A stretch of DNA of 44,739 nt from Clostridium sp. (GTDB taxonomy: Bacteria; Bacillota; Clostridia; Clostridiales; Clostridiaceae), in NCBI GenBank assembly GCA_028692255.1, contig JAQUXS010000013.1, forward strand, positions 1-44,739, written 5' to 3'. Each line of letters begins with the position of its first letter. Position 1 is the first letter of the stretch. Made by a program: the position numbers and the translations under genes. Positions 8,145-17,228 of the stretch are shown in pieces. The notes beneath the pieces are model-generated. The model was not told the origin of the DNA, did not search any database, and worked only from the letters and a program-made list of their open reading frames with translations.

Positions 8145-10020
8145 TTAGTTGCTAAATTGTAGAAAAAGCTTTGTTGGTGAAATCATAAGTATAGCTGTAA
8201 ATTCTATAATAAGTACATAATTTAAACTTTCTTTACTAAATCTATTTGCAACTTTATTATTTTTAAATAATAGAAGTATTGGTAATAGTAACGGTGTAAT
8301 ATATCTACCCTGTACCCCTTCTATTGTACCTTTACCAACGGCAGTAAAACTTTATATAAAGAGCACTAACTACTAATCCCCAGGACAGTAAGACACAAAT
8401 AGAAATTATTAATTTTTCTTTTTTCTTTAAAATTAATATATCTGATTCATCATCTGAAAAAGCTACTATAAATAAGGTAATTAATATGGTTAAACCCCAA
8501 ATTGAATCCATATACCCACAATATGCAAAAGTTGAAATTCCATCTTGAAGCATTCCTGATATATTGGTTGCTGTGAATTTATAGATAATACCTATGTATT
8601 CTGGTAAATCTTTAATAATAAAAAGAACTTGTCCCTTTGGATTTACACCTGGAATTGCCCACTGATTGACATGCTTTATAATACCATACAAAAAAGTTCC
8701 AGCTGCGGCCAAACCCACAGGTATTAATGATAAAATCTTACTAAAAATAACATTAATATTTTTATACTTTTTGAATTTATCATCTGGCACAGCAAATATA
8801 AGAAAACTTAATGGTGCATAGGGCACTTTACACATAGATACTAAAGCTATACAAAAGCCAAATCCTATTATTTTCTTATAACTTATACTATTTTTCTTTG
8901 CAAATAACATATCTATAAATATAGCTACACTTCCTATAGTTAATATATTTGTCATAGGATCAACAGAATAAGCACCTGCTGTTACTATTGCTGGCGGAAA
9001 CAGTAAAATCATAAAAACTAATCTTTTAGCAATTTTAATATGTTTAATTATTAATGTTCCTATTAAAGAATATGATAATAGAGAAAAGAACCTTCCAAGA
9101 TAAAAAGTTAATATAAATGGTAATTTCAGAAGTTTACCAATAAATATTCCTATTGCTGCTGGCACATAAGGAACAAATAAATATGTATCTTCTGGTGAAT
9201 TAAAATGTTTTACAATTGAATAATCATTTTCAGAAAAATTTTCTGCATTAGCCAGTCTATCCTTATAAGAATTATATATATCATTGTGCGCATTATAACT
9301 AAAAAACTCATCTATATTAGATACCCAAGTAGATTCTTTAGTTCTTGAAAAATTAAAATCAAAAGAAGCCGTTTCATAATTCCTTATGAAATGAGCACAT
9401 TCATCAAAAGAATAATACGGTGGTACGCATATTGAAATTATAGTTCCTAAAGTTAATGAAATAATTAGAAATCCAATATGTAAGTTTTTCTTTAAAAATC
9501 CTCTGTAAACTACTAATATAAAAATTAAATATAAAAATCCAAAAATTAAAATAAATCTAATTATATTAAAATAAAATTTATTATCTTCAGAAATACTCTT
9601 TATACTAACATATTTTTTATTATTACTTGCTGTAATATAAAATTTTATATTTTTGTTTATATCAATATAAACAAAATTTTTAACATCAGAATTACTATTA
9701 TATACTTTAGAAACATTGCCTTTATTATCCTCTGTATATATATTAAAATTTTCATGACTCTTATATAAATTAAGTTTTATTGCTGACACATATTTATCAC
9801 TTGAAATCTTAAAATAAGGATTTTGACCTGTTATATAAAGCTTATTATCTATAAATTTTAATAATTAATTTCTGTTTATTTATCTTATGGATTCCCTTGT
9901 CACTTTTGTTTATCTTAAAATAAGATAAATTAAATACGAATACTTCAAGAAAAATACTTATAAAAAAATAAATATTGCTGCGATAATATAAAATCTTTTT
10001 TTTATAACAATTTTTTTCAT
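8145..10020 (-). pseudogene. Broken tandem copy of the DUF2142-type gene
   Basis: The whole region aligns with the intact gene at 5781-7673, with long stretches nearly identical in DNA and protein, from an ATG at 10020 to an equivalent stop at 8145. Three lesions interrupt it. One T is missing from a T run near 9965, giving a stop about 21 codons in. A small deletion near 9855-9865 shifts the frame. Another frameshift near 8345 replaces the C-terminal ~65 residues, whose code is still recognisable below it. The longest open piece (8332-9789, 485 codons from a GTG) lacks the N-terminal anchor and most of the extracytoplasmic head. Promoter and ribosome binding site are retained, so a transcript is possible. 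Sequencing errors could explain the homopolymer lesion but hardly all three. Confidence 0.88.
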
Positions 10021-10058
10021 TTTCCACCTCATTATACATGCTTTATTTAATATGCTTT

Positions 10059-10087
10059 ATATTATCATATTATTGTATTTATGTCAA
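10059..10087 (-). promoter_or_regulatory. Duplicated promoter of the broken DUF2142 copy
   Basis: On the minus strand TTGACA (10087-10082), 17 bases, TAATAT (10064-10059), the same as the promoter at 7713-7741. It now stands in front of a pseudogene. Confidence 0.7.
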
Positions 10088-10194
10088 AATGAAGGAATTT
10101 ATATTTCTTTAATGTAAATTTAATTTTTATAAGAAAGCCTGTAATGTTTTCAACTTTTATAAAAATATTACAATCAGTTTAACCTTTTAGAAAA

Positions 10195-10266
10195 TAATAA
10201 AAAATAAAAGCACTATTAAAAGAATATCGATTTAATTTGCAAATGAGTATTCCTAATAGTACTTTT
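10195..10266 (-). terminator. Terminator after the DUF6020-like gene
   Basis: Outer arms 10206-10218 and 10254-10266 pair over 13 bp with one G-U, and GAATAT/GTATTC extends the stem inward. On the minus strand it is followed by TTTTATTTTTTATTATTTT. The remaining bases between 10092 and 10195 show no gene. Confidence 0.75.
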
Positions 10267-10315
10267 ACGATATATTTATTGTTATAGTCTATAATTTAAC
10301 ATTTAACTAAGTTTA

Positions 10316-12106
10316 TTAATTCTCATTATTCTTAAAAACAATCATTAACATTAAAGGAAAATCAACAAAAAGAGGATATAAATACCTTACTAATGTAACA
10401 GGACCAAACAATACAGAAATCCATAATGATAAAAGTATAAATAATGGTAATAGCATTTTATACTTTCTTTCATACAAACATATAAGTATAGATATAAATA
10501 ATACCCAAAACATAAATCCTGGTCTAAAAAGCATAGATAATATAGGGATTTTTTTATAAGAATCATTATAACATATTTCTTTTATGATTTTTCCAAGTAC
10601 AGGTATTTTACTATGCTGTTTTATTGATACAAATTCATTAGAAACATAATCATATTCAATATAAGGAAAATGCATATATATTCTAGGATTTTTGTATAAT
10701 CTATAATCATTATAAGTATATTCTGGATACCAAGCTGGTAAAGTATTATTTAAAAACGCATACATATAAGTTTTAGGAAATTTAAGACCTATTTTTATGT
10801 ATTCTTTTATATAATATTTAGAATTTGATTTAAAAATATTTGTATTAAAATTAGCTTTTTCGTAATCAGCAGAATTTACCCCATATGATTCCTTTAAGCC
10901 ATTAATATCTCCTATTAAATTTGAAATATCAGATTTTTCTCTATTATTAAGCTCTTTATAATTACAAGACATAACACCTGTAAGCTGATGAATCGGTATT
11001 GAAAGTACCTCTCTAATATTACCTTGTCCTATATTTAGTTTTGTATATATTGGACCTGTTATAATATTCCATACTAATACACATGATATACATATAAACA
11101 GCATATGCAAAAATTTCTTTCTAAACACAATTAGCATAACGGGTATACAAAGTAAAAATACATAATAACCATTATTTCTTAAACTAAACATTAAAATCAC
11201 ACAGAAAATATATCTTAGTTGTAGCCAATATGATGAAAAAAATTTTTCACTGTTTGAAATAATATCAATGGTAAATATTACAACAAGTAAAAACGCTGCA
11301 GAAAATAAAACATCTTTCGTAGTAGTAACTGAAAAAATTTGATTAACTGGGAAAAGTGCAAAAAATAAAATTGAAATAACTTGTAATATAATAGGAATTT
11401 TGTCCTTTGCCAAAAAATAACAGCAATACGAAAATGTTGCTGACATTATAAGCATTTGACTTAATGAATAAATAAGCATGCCTATATTATTAGAGTTAAA
11501 TAAATTTTTACCTATGCTAAAACAAATGCCTAGATATAAAGTATGTAGTGGAGGATGAAACCTAGTAATTTCTCCTGTAAAATATTGTGACAATTGATTT
11601 GACACATCATAAGTAAACAATCCAGGATAAGTTGCTAACAATGTGGGTAAATAACAAATAAATATTATCACCCATACAACTAAAAAATATTTTAATGATC
11701 CATTAAAATATTTTTTTAATCCACGTTGTATGCAGTTATTGTATAATTTATATTTTAACTTTCCAATATATCCTATTATAGCAGCAGTCAACGTAAAAAA
11801 TATAAATAAAAACGCAATAATAGACATATACATTTTAAAATTTAAAGATATTGATCTTTTTGATAAAATATTAGATCCTGTTACTAATGCGATTGAAAAA
11901 AAGCTTCCCCCAATAAGTGATACAACAAACAACCTTCTATTCATTATTGCCATTATTTTATAAATAATAAATGCCATTAATACAAAAAATATATAAAATT
12001 TTATATTTTTATAACTACAAAAAATCAAACTCATTATCGCAAATGAACATATCATTGAAATAATAATTTTATAAATTCTTAAACTAAAGTAGCTCTTTTT
12101 TTTCAT
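10316..12106 (-). CDS. Polytopic membrane protein, DUF6020-like (putative GT-C)
   Basis: A 596-residue protein with about a dozen hydrophobic helices. The first large outside loop reads TYPGLFTYDVSNQLSQYF then TRFHPPLHTLYLG, a pattern I associate with the DUF6020 family and with GT-C-like enzymes of surface glycan loci, in which an acidic residue and an H-P-P-L-H-T-type motif sit in the first periplasmic loop. A second soluble stretch (about residues 385-500) is rich in Tyr and Asn. No enzymatic activity is established from sequence; I infer extracytoplasmic sugar transfer. AAGGTGAG precedes the ATG. It is a single-gene unit with its own strong promoter (12150-12179) and terminator (10195-10266), like the neighbouring DUF2142-type module. 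Confidence 0.72.
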   Translation of the reverse strand: MKKKSYFSLRIYKIIISMICSFAIMSLIFCSYKNIKFYIFFVLMAFIIYKIMAIMNRRLFVVSLIGGSFFSIALVTGSNILSKRSISLNFKMYMSIIAFLFIFFTLTAAIIGYIGKLKYKLYNNCIQRGLKKYFNGSLKYFLVVWVIIFICYLPTLLATYPGLFTYDVSNQLSQYFTGEITRFHPPLHTLYLGICFSIGKNLFNSNNIGMLIYSLSQMLIMSATFSYCCYFLAKDKIPIILQVISILFFALFPVNQIFSVTTTKDVLFSAAFLLVVIFTIDIISNSEKFFSSYWLQLRYIFCVILMFSLRNNGYYVFLLCIPVMLIVFRKKFLHMLFICISCVLVWNIITGPIYTKLNIGQGNIREVLSIPIHQLTGVMSCNYKELNNREKSDISNLIGDINGLKESYGVNSADYEKANFNTNIFKSNSKYYIKEYIKIGLKFPKTYMYAFLNNTLPAWYPEYTYNDYRLYKNPRIYMHFPYIEYDYVSNEFVSIKQHSKIPVLGKIIKEICYNDSYKKIPILSMLFRPGFMFWVLFISILICLYERKYKMLLPLFILLSLWISVLFGPVTLVRYLYPLFVDFPLMLMIVFKNNEN

Positions 12107-12149
12107 TTTATACTCACCTTCTACGTAATTAGTAATTATAGCATTAATA

Positions 12150-12179
12150 ATTATATCATTAATAACAAAATCATGTCAA
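12150..12179 (-). promoter_or_regulatory. SigA-type promoter for the DUF6020-like gene
   Basis: On the minus strand TTGACA (12179-12174), 18 bases, TATAAT (12155-12150): both hexamers match the consensus exactly. It lies about 45 bases upstream of the ATG at 12106. Confidence 0.85.
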
Positions 12180-12231
12180 AAAAAACAACTTGTTATATAA
12201 TATACTTGTTCTGAATCAATGTTCTTTTATA

Positions 12232-12289
12232 AATAAAAAAAATACATTGAATTATAAAGTACAATTTGCTTTTTAATTCAATGTATTTT
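12232..12289 (-). terminator. Rho-independent terminator closing the ABC-exporter unit
   Basis: A perfect 16-bp inverted repeat (12239-12254 with 12274-12289) with a 19-base loop, followed on the minus strand by TTTTTTTATTTAT. It sits 11 bases after the stop of the small membrane protein gene at 12300. Confidence 0.9.
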
Positions 12290-12299
12290 TAACTTTTAG

Positions 12300-12638
12300 T
12301 TATGAAAATGAAATAAAAACTACCCCCACTATTATAAAAATCATTCCGACAACCTTGCTTACAGTTATATTTTCCTTTAATACAAGTCTTGATGTAATCA
12401 TTGACCAAATATATGTAATTGCTGTCATAGGAAGTACCTGTGATAGCGGCATATACTTTAATACAAGAATATTTAATATTGCACTTATTAAATATAAAAT
12501 TCCACCAATGTACAAAAATTTACTTTTTATTATTGATAAAATTGAAGTCCCTGATGTTGATTTTTTGAAAAAGAATCCTCCAAAAGATCCAAATAAAGTC
12601 ATTAAAATAATTATTAAATATAATATAAATCTACTCAT
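12300..12638 (-). CDS. SMR/DMT-type small membrane protein, subunit B of a putative lipid-sugar flippase
   Basis: A 112-residue protein with four hydrophobic helices and little else, the size of EmrE/SMR and ArnE/ArnF proteins. LKYMPLSQVLPMTAITYIWS and the terminal helix GMIFIIVGVVFISFS match the DMT (EamA-like) fold. Its start overlaps the end of the next gene upstream by 8 bases, and that gene encodes a second protein of the same type. Such pairs work as heterodimers; with a polyprenyl-phosphate glycosyltransferase immediately upstream the closest analogy is ArnE/ArnF, which flips undecaprenyl-phosphate-aminoarabinose. The sugar here is unknown. Multidrug efflux is the alternative but fits the context poorly. 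Confidence 0.8.
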   Translation of the reverse strand: MSRFILYLIIILMTLFGSFGGFFFKKSTSGTSILSIIKSKFLYIGGILYLISAILNILVLKYMPLSQVLPMTAITYIWSMITSRLVLKENITVSKVVGMIFIIVGVVFISFS

Positions 12639-12978
12639 CGCCTACACCTATAAATACTATTCCTAACATAATAAATAGTAATCCTAATATTTTATCAAGA
12701 TTTATTGCTTCATTTAAAAAATAATATCCTACAAATATTGTAAAAATATAACTCATGCTCATCATTGGATGAATTACTGAAAAGCGTCCATACTTAAAAG
12801 CTACAATCATTCCAACGGCACCTATAGCATAAAATATAAACCCAAGTAAAATGAATTTAAAATCATGCATTTGCGATATTTTCCAAAAATATTGACCTAA
12901 GGTTGTAAGTAATGAAGCAATAAACATTAGCACTATACCTTTTTTATTTTTATTTAAAGATTCTACTATATTATTCAT
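12631..12978 (-). CDS. SMR/DMT-type small membrane protein, subunit A of a putative lipid-sugar flippase
   Basis: About 115 residues with four hydrophobic helices: GIVLMFIASLLTTLGQYFWK, FILLGFIFYAIGAVGMIVAF, FSVIHPMMSMSYIFTIFVGY and ILGLLFIMLGIVFIGV. In-frame ATGs at 12999, 12987 and 12978 are possible. The last overlaps the stop of the upstream glycosyltransferase gene (CATGAATAA) in the usual coupled manner and is my choice; none has a strong ribosome binding site, so translation probably depends on coupling. Together with 12300-12638 it forms a pair of non-identical SMR-sized proteins behind a DPM1-like enzyme, suggesting a heterodimeric flippase for a polyprenyl-phosphate-linked sugar. 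Confidence 0.8.
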   Translation of the reverse strand: MNNIVESLNKNKKGIVLMFIASLLTTLGQYFWKISQMHDFKFILLGFIFYAIGAVGMIVAFKYGRFSVIHPMMSMSYIFTIFVGYYFLNEAINLDKILGLLFIMLGIVFIGVGDE

Positions 12979-13915
12979 GTTTGCCATTAACCTTATCATT
13001 TATTTTAAATTTATTTAAGAATAATTCATAATTTTGTTTATTTTGTTTAACTAATGTATCAAGTATTATACCATTCATCAAAAATAACAATGCCACTAAA
13101 ACGAATCCTAATGCTAATATTGCAGATGGAACCTTTGTAATATAATGTGTTCTTATAAATTCTAATATTACAGGTGTACCTACTATCAATCCCAAAACTA
13201 ATGAAATTAAGGATATTATTAAGAAAAATGGCAGTGGTTTGTAATCTTTAAATAATGATATTATGGTTTTTATTACCTTTATACCATCTTTGTAAGTATT
13301 TAATTTAGAACTACTACCTTCAGGTCTATCTCTATAATCAATTGGAACTTCCTTTAACAAAAATTTTTTATCCAATGCATGAATACTCATCTCTGTTTCA
13401 ATTTCAAAGCCACTACTTAAAACCGGCATTGTTTTAACAAAATATCTATTAAAAGCTCTATATCCTGTCATAATATCATTAATATCATTTTCAAATAACC
13501 TTCCAATTAAACCTTTAACTAAGTTATTGCCAAAGTTATGAAAAGCCCTCTTATTTTCAGACTTATATGTACCATTAGATAATCTATCACCTATTGTCAT
13601 ATCTGCCTCACCATTAAATATTGGCTTTAATAATTCCTTTGCAAACTCTGCAGGATATGTATCATCCCCATCAACCATTATATAATAATCTGCTTCAATA
13701 TCTCTAAACATACTTCTAACTACATTACCTTTTCCCTGTCTTGGCTCTTTAACTACAATTGCACCATTTTCACGGGCAATTTCATAAGTCGTATCCTTAG
13801 AATTATTATCATATACATAAATCTGTGAATCAGGCAGTACCCTTCTGAAATCTTCTATTACTTTTTTTATAGTTAAAGCCTCATTATAGCATGGAATTAA
13901 AACTGCTACTTTCAT
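12971..13915 (-). CDS. Polyprenyl-phosphate glycosyltransferase (DPM1/GtrB-like GT2)
   Basis: A protein of about 314 residues: a GT2 domain followed by two C-terminal hydrophobic helices. The motifs are VAVLIPCYNEALTIKKVI, VYDNNSKDTT, the acidic motif MVDGDDTYPAE, and TGYRAFNRYF with the ENDINDIMTG stretch before it. SKLNTYKDGIKVI precedes the membrane helices. Together these indicate transfer of a sugar from a nucleotide donor to polyprenyl phosphate on the inner membrane face. The open frame begins at 13939, but GGAGG lies 7 bases before the ATG at 13915, which starts exactly where homology should (MKVAVL). The two downstream genes (putative SMR flippase pair) overlap or abut it, and the upstream gene encodes a GT-C-like membrane protein, so the four look like one pathway module. 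Confidence 0.9.
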   Translation of the reverse strand: MKVAVLIPCYNEALTIKKVIEDFRRVLPDSQIYVYDNNSKDTTYEIARENGAIVVKEPRQGKGNVVRSMFRDIEADYYIMVDGDDTYPAEFAKELLKPIFNGEADMTIGDRLSNGTYKSENKRAFHNFGNNLVKGLIGRLFENDINDIMTGYRAFNRYFVKTMPVLSSGFEIETEMSIHALDKKFLLKEVPIDYRDRPEGSSSKLNTYKDGIKVIKTIISLFKDYKPLPFFLIISLISLVLGLIVGTPVILEFIRTHYITKVPSAILALGFVLVALLFLMNGIILDTLVKQNKQNYELFLNKFKINDKVNGKHE

Positions 13916-13941
13916 ATAAAATCCTCCTACAAATATCATTT

Positions 13942-15888
13942 TTAATAATATAAAACTTTAAAAATATAGAATCCATCTTTATCTTGTGAATATACTTTTT
14001 TAAACATTAATTTTTTATGAATATTAAATTGTCGTAAATCATTTTTAGTTAAAACATACTTGATATTATATTTTTTAAGATCTTTAGGATTAATCTTCAC
14101 TAATATACTATCTGCTGCAAGCAAATCAAAACTTGTTATACCATTATAAATTTCAAAATTTATATGTGCATATCTATTATAAATATTTTGGGTTGCCTTC
14201 TTGCTATCCATCTTATACCATTTTTTTAAATCAGGATAGAAGTTTGTACCTCCTATGGTCTTAACCCCATTGGCATACAAAAAAGGTCCCATAAAACCAA
14301 TATTCTCATTAGCTGAAATCCATTCTGCATTTGGATCTGACTTTTTAATAGACTGTATTTTATATGATAAGTAATTATTGTAAATTGCTCCCGTTCCCCT
14401 CGCAATTGGATTTACAGTAGCTCCTGATATAAAAATAATTACTATCATCAAAATAGAAAATAATACTTTTTTCCCTTGCAACAATAGAAAATTTAAAACA
14501 AATAGTACAACTATCAATAATAAATACCATTTAAATTTAACATAAGATTTCATTGGTGAATTAACTATTGTCAAATAATAAAAAATACTTATTAGAATAC
14601 TTACCAAAATGCTATATATTTTATTTAAACATTTATTTCTATTTAAAATTGAGAGCAACCATATACTTAAATATGCAGATGTAAGAGCATTTGCTATTGG
14701 CATTCTATATGCAACAACATAAGAAAGAAAAGTTACTTTTGCTATAATAGGATTAATTTTAAACATCATAAAATAGATTTGTAAAAAAGCACAAATTAAT
14801 AAAACAATTCCATATTTTAAATTTTTAACATGTTTTTTTAACAATACAGGTAATGCTAAAATGGCTGCCGGTAAAAAATTATATATTGAACTTGCTTCAC
14901 AGTTATTAAGATACGTAATATCTTTATATGGTAAAAATATATTTGTAAGAAATAAATTTATATAATATAAAGATAGTCCACCACCAACACTAACCCTTTT
15001 TCCTGGATAAGCAGTATTTAACAATGCTTTTAATGCATCTTTAGATATTAAAATTGCATGAGCAAGCATCAAAATAATAAACAATAATATAAATCCAAAT
15101 AAGAATACATCTTTTGTTTTAATCTTTATCTTATCTTTAAAATCAGTAAATATTAAAATCATAAATACTAAAGATAAATAAGCCAGTGGAACTTGAAGTG
15201 GTGGATACAACACAAGTGCAAATCCAACACTTGATAAAGCAAATATCAATGAAAATAGAATTTTATGCTTTAGTGAATCAAATTTCTTAAACATATAATA
15301 AAAGCTCACAATTATGGCTTCCATATATAAAACTAAGTCACCTACATGCTGCATAAACCACCATTGAACAACAGGTGACAATGATATCCAAAATGCTCCA
15401 AGTACAGATATAAGTTTATCTTGCTTTGTTAAAATCATACACATCTCAAATGAAAGAAGAATGAGTAATATGAACTTCATGCACCAATACCATGACAATC
15501 CATAATCTTTTCCAAAAAGTAAAAATCCCCAATTAAAAGGTTTTGAAATAACAGATATATCATTAACAGGTGCATTATAACTAACAATCATATTTTCACC
15601 TGATGGTGTTATATCATCATTTTCAACAGGATAATATCTGCTTCCCATAGCTTGTGATAAATAAAATGGAGTCTGAACTTCCCATTCATCAGTTCTTATA
15701 ATTCGTGACTTTCCAATCAAATTTTCTGAATAGTTACTATTAGAATTTGTAGTTACAAAATTTTGCCATATACCAATAGAGCTTCCATTAATTTTAAACA
15801 AAACCAAAATTACAAAAATAATCAAACCAATAATATATCTATATCGTAAGATACTATTTAAAAATTTAAAATCATATTTTAACTTCAT
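13942..15888 (-). CDS. Large polytopic membrane protein, putative GT-C transferase
   Basis: A 648-residue protein with an N-terminal helix, an outside loop, about ten to twelve helices and a C-terminal soluble tail of ~150 residues. The first loop contains IIRTDEWEVQTPFYLSQAMG, with an acidic D-E pair at the usual place of GT-C active sites; SWYWCMKF and PVVQWWFMQHVGDLVLYME follow. The C-terminal portion (ANENIGFMGPFLYANGVK to the end) looks like the extracytoplasmic domain of YfhO-type proteins. I do not recognise a named family with certainty. It lies directly upstream of a polyprenyl-phosphate glycosyltransferase and two putative flippase subunits, so the inferred job is to attach that lipid-borne sugar to a surface glycan. 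Stop and next start are about 26 bases apart. Confidence 0.75.
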   Translation of the reverse strand: MKLKYDFKFLNSILRYRYIIGLIIFVILVLFKINGSSIGIWQNFVTTNSNSNYSENLIGKSRIIRTDEWEVQTPFYLSQAMGSRYYPVENDDITPSGENMIVSYNAPVNDISVISKPFNWGFLLFGKDYGLSWYWCMKFILLILLSFEMCMILTKQDKLISVLGAFWISLSPVVQWWFMQHVGDLVLYMEAIIVSFYYMFKKFDSLKHKILFSLIFALSSVGFALVLYPPLQVPLAYLSLVFMILIFTDFKDKIKIKTKDVFLFGFILLFIILMLAHAILISKDALKALLNTAYPGKRVSVGGGLSLYYINLFLTNIFLPYKDITYLNNCEASSIYNFLPAAILALPVLLKKHVKNLKYGIVLLICAFLQIYFMMFKINPIIAKVTFLSYVVAYRMPIANALTSAYLSIWLLSILNRNKCLNKIYSILVSILISIFYYLTIVNSPMKSYVKFKWYLLLIVVLFVLNFLLLQGKKVLFSILMIVIIFISGATVNPIARGTGAIYNNYLSYKIQSIKKSDPNAEWISANENIGFMGPFLYANGVKTIGGTNFYPDLKKWYKMDSKKATQNIYNRYAHINFEIYNGITSFDLLAADSILVKINPKDLKKYNIKYVLTKNDLRQFNIHKKLMFKKVYSQDKDGFYIFKVLYY

Positions 15889-15907
15889 TTTTTATAAATA
15901 CCTCTCA

Positions 15908-17206
15908 TTACTTACTAACTAACTTAATTATTTTAGATTTTACTCTTATTAAATAATATTTTAATAAGCCCACTGGTTTATAAAATACTTTTACCTTGTT
16001 CTTTTTATCACTTGATATATATGGATTATTGCAAAAATCAATTAGCGGTTCGACTACTTTTTCCCATTTAAAATCTTTTTTTACGTTAGATATATTTTCT
16101 TTAAAACTTCTATATCTATCTTCATCAGACAATAAATCTAATATTTTTTCTGCTAATTCTTCATAATTTTTTTCGCTGTGACAAAGACCTAATTCCTCAT
16201 TTGTAATTAATTCGGACATATAATCTCCTTTGGTTAAAACCATGGGAAGATCACACCACAAATAGTCTAATATCCTTGTTCTAAAAGAAAATCTAGTTTC
16301 AAGATTATTATAATATGTACTTATGCCAATATCCGCTTCCATTAAATAATTCTGCCTTTTAGAATATTCAACCCAATCATTAAAAAATATATTCTTATCA
16401 TAAAGTCCAAATTCTTTTGACTTTGCAATACATTTTTCTGCAACTGTAGTATCACAATGCATATTAGGGTGCCCAATACCCATAAAGAAAAGCTTAATAT
16501 CATCTCTCTTTTTACATATGATATTCATTGACTCTATAAGGGTCATTGGATCAAACCAATTCCATATTCCGCCGCCCCATATTATAACTTTATCATCCTT
16601 TGCTATATTGGGCCAAACACCTTTCAAAACCTGTTCCGTTTTTACTGGTTCTTCATTATTAAGTCCAAATGGAACCACACCTATGAGTTTGTTCATATTT
16701 ATATTATCATTATACGTTGCTGGGTTAACTCTATTTATTGCTGCAAGCATTCCAATCCAATAGTCCTTCTGTTTTTCACTGGCACAAATAAAATAGTCAC
16801 CTAATGATAGCTGTTCTAAAATTAAATCTAAATCAGTTTCGTGATATGTAAGTCTATCTTTGAAATTAATAAATTTTCTAAGTTCTAAATTTTCTAACGT
16901 AATGGGGTCATATATATCAACAACTATAGGTTTTCTAAGTTTTTTTAAAAAGGGATATAATCTAAATGCAATTCCCTGAACTACAACAGAATCACTAGCA
17001 TGTGCACATTCTTTTAAAGCGGATTTATCCCCTTTTATAACTTTAAATTTTTCATCACTAAGTTCAAAATCAATTGACTTGTTTGGAATAAATAATGTAA
17101 CATTAAAATGTTTACTCAGTTCCTTAGCAAAATTATAATATCTTATACCAGGTCCTGTCATTTTTTTCGCTAAAATATCAGGACTTATTAATAACACATT
17201 TTTCAT
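15908..17206 (-). CDS. GT4-family glycosyltransferase
   Basis: A 432-residue GT-B fold protein. The N-terminal Rossmann half opens with VLLISPDILAKKMTGPGIRY, where the GPGIRYYNFAKEL loop is the usual acceptor-side element. The C-terminal half contains VIIWGGGIWNWFDPMTLIES and TRFSFRTRILDYLWCDLPMV, the region where most GT4 enzymes have an E-x7-E motif; here the first Glu is not in its normal position and the second is Asp. The protein is clearly homologous to the second half of the adjacent 1042-residue fusion, sharing KKM-GPGIRY, WGGGIWNWFDP and SFRTRILDYLW. This indicates an internal duplication within the locus. Substrate unknown. It lies 19 bases downstream of the fusion gene's nearest neighbour region, in the same operon. 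Confidence 0.88.
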   Translation of the reverse strand: MKNVLLISPDILAKKMTGPGIRYYNFAKELSKHFNVTLFIPNKSIDFELSDEKFKVIKGDKSALKECAHASDSVVVQGIAFRLYPFLKKLRKPIVVDIYDPITLENLELRKFINFKDRLTYHETDLDLILEQLSLGDYFICASEKQKDYWIGMLAAINRVNPATYNDNINMNKLIGVVPFGLNNEEPVKTEQVLKGVWPNIAKDDKVIIWGGGIWNWFDPMTLIESMNIICKKRDDIKLFFMGIGHPNMHCDTTVAEKCIAKSKEFGLYDKNIFFNDWVEYSKRQNYLMEADIGISTYYNNLETRFSFRTRILDYLWCDLPMVLTKGDYMSELITNEELGLCHSEKNYEELAEKILDLLSDEDRYRSFKENISNVKKDFKWEKVVEPLIDFCNNPYISSDKKNKVKVFYKPVGLLKYYLIRVKSKIIKLVSK

Positions 17207-17228
17207 GGCAGTAACCTCTTTAAATTAA

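Larger units (their letters stand above)
5263..10091. repeat. Tandem segmental duplication, two ~2.4-kb copies
   Basis: Copy 1 spans 5263-7745 and copy 2 spans 7819-10091, in direct orientation, separated by 73 unrelated bases (7746-7818). Each holds part of the GT2 gene, the intergenic region, the DUF2142-type gene and its promoter. The right-hand homology ends abruptly after TCAAAATG in both copies. Copy 2 has a 170-base internal deletion relative to copy 1 and has lost the second arm of the terminator hairpin near 8041-8070. Confidence 0.88.

Noticed and set aside
9845-10039. A separate 64-residue gene upstream of the broken DUF2142 copy
   Set aside because: Its frame is that of the old gene only after a frameshift, its first 18 codons read the ribosome binding site and start region out of frame, and it aligns with the N-terminus of the intact copy. 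It is part of the pseudogene.
12300-12999. The two small membrane proteins as a multidrug efflux pair
   Set aside because: Not excluded by sequence, but their overlap with a polyprenyl-phosphate glycosyltransferase gene and position in a glycan operon favour a lipid-sugar flippase.
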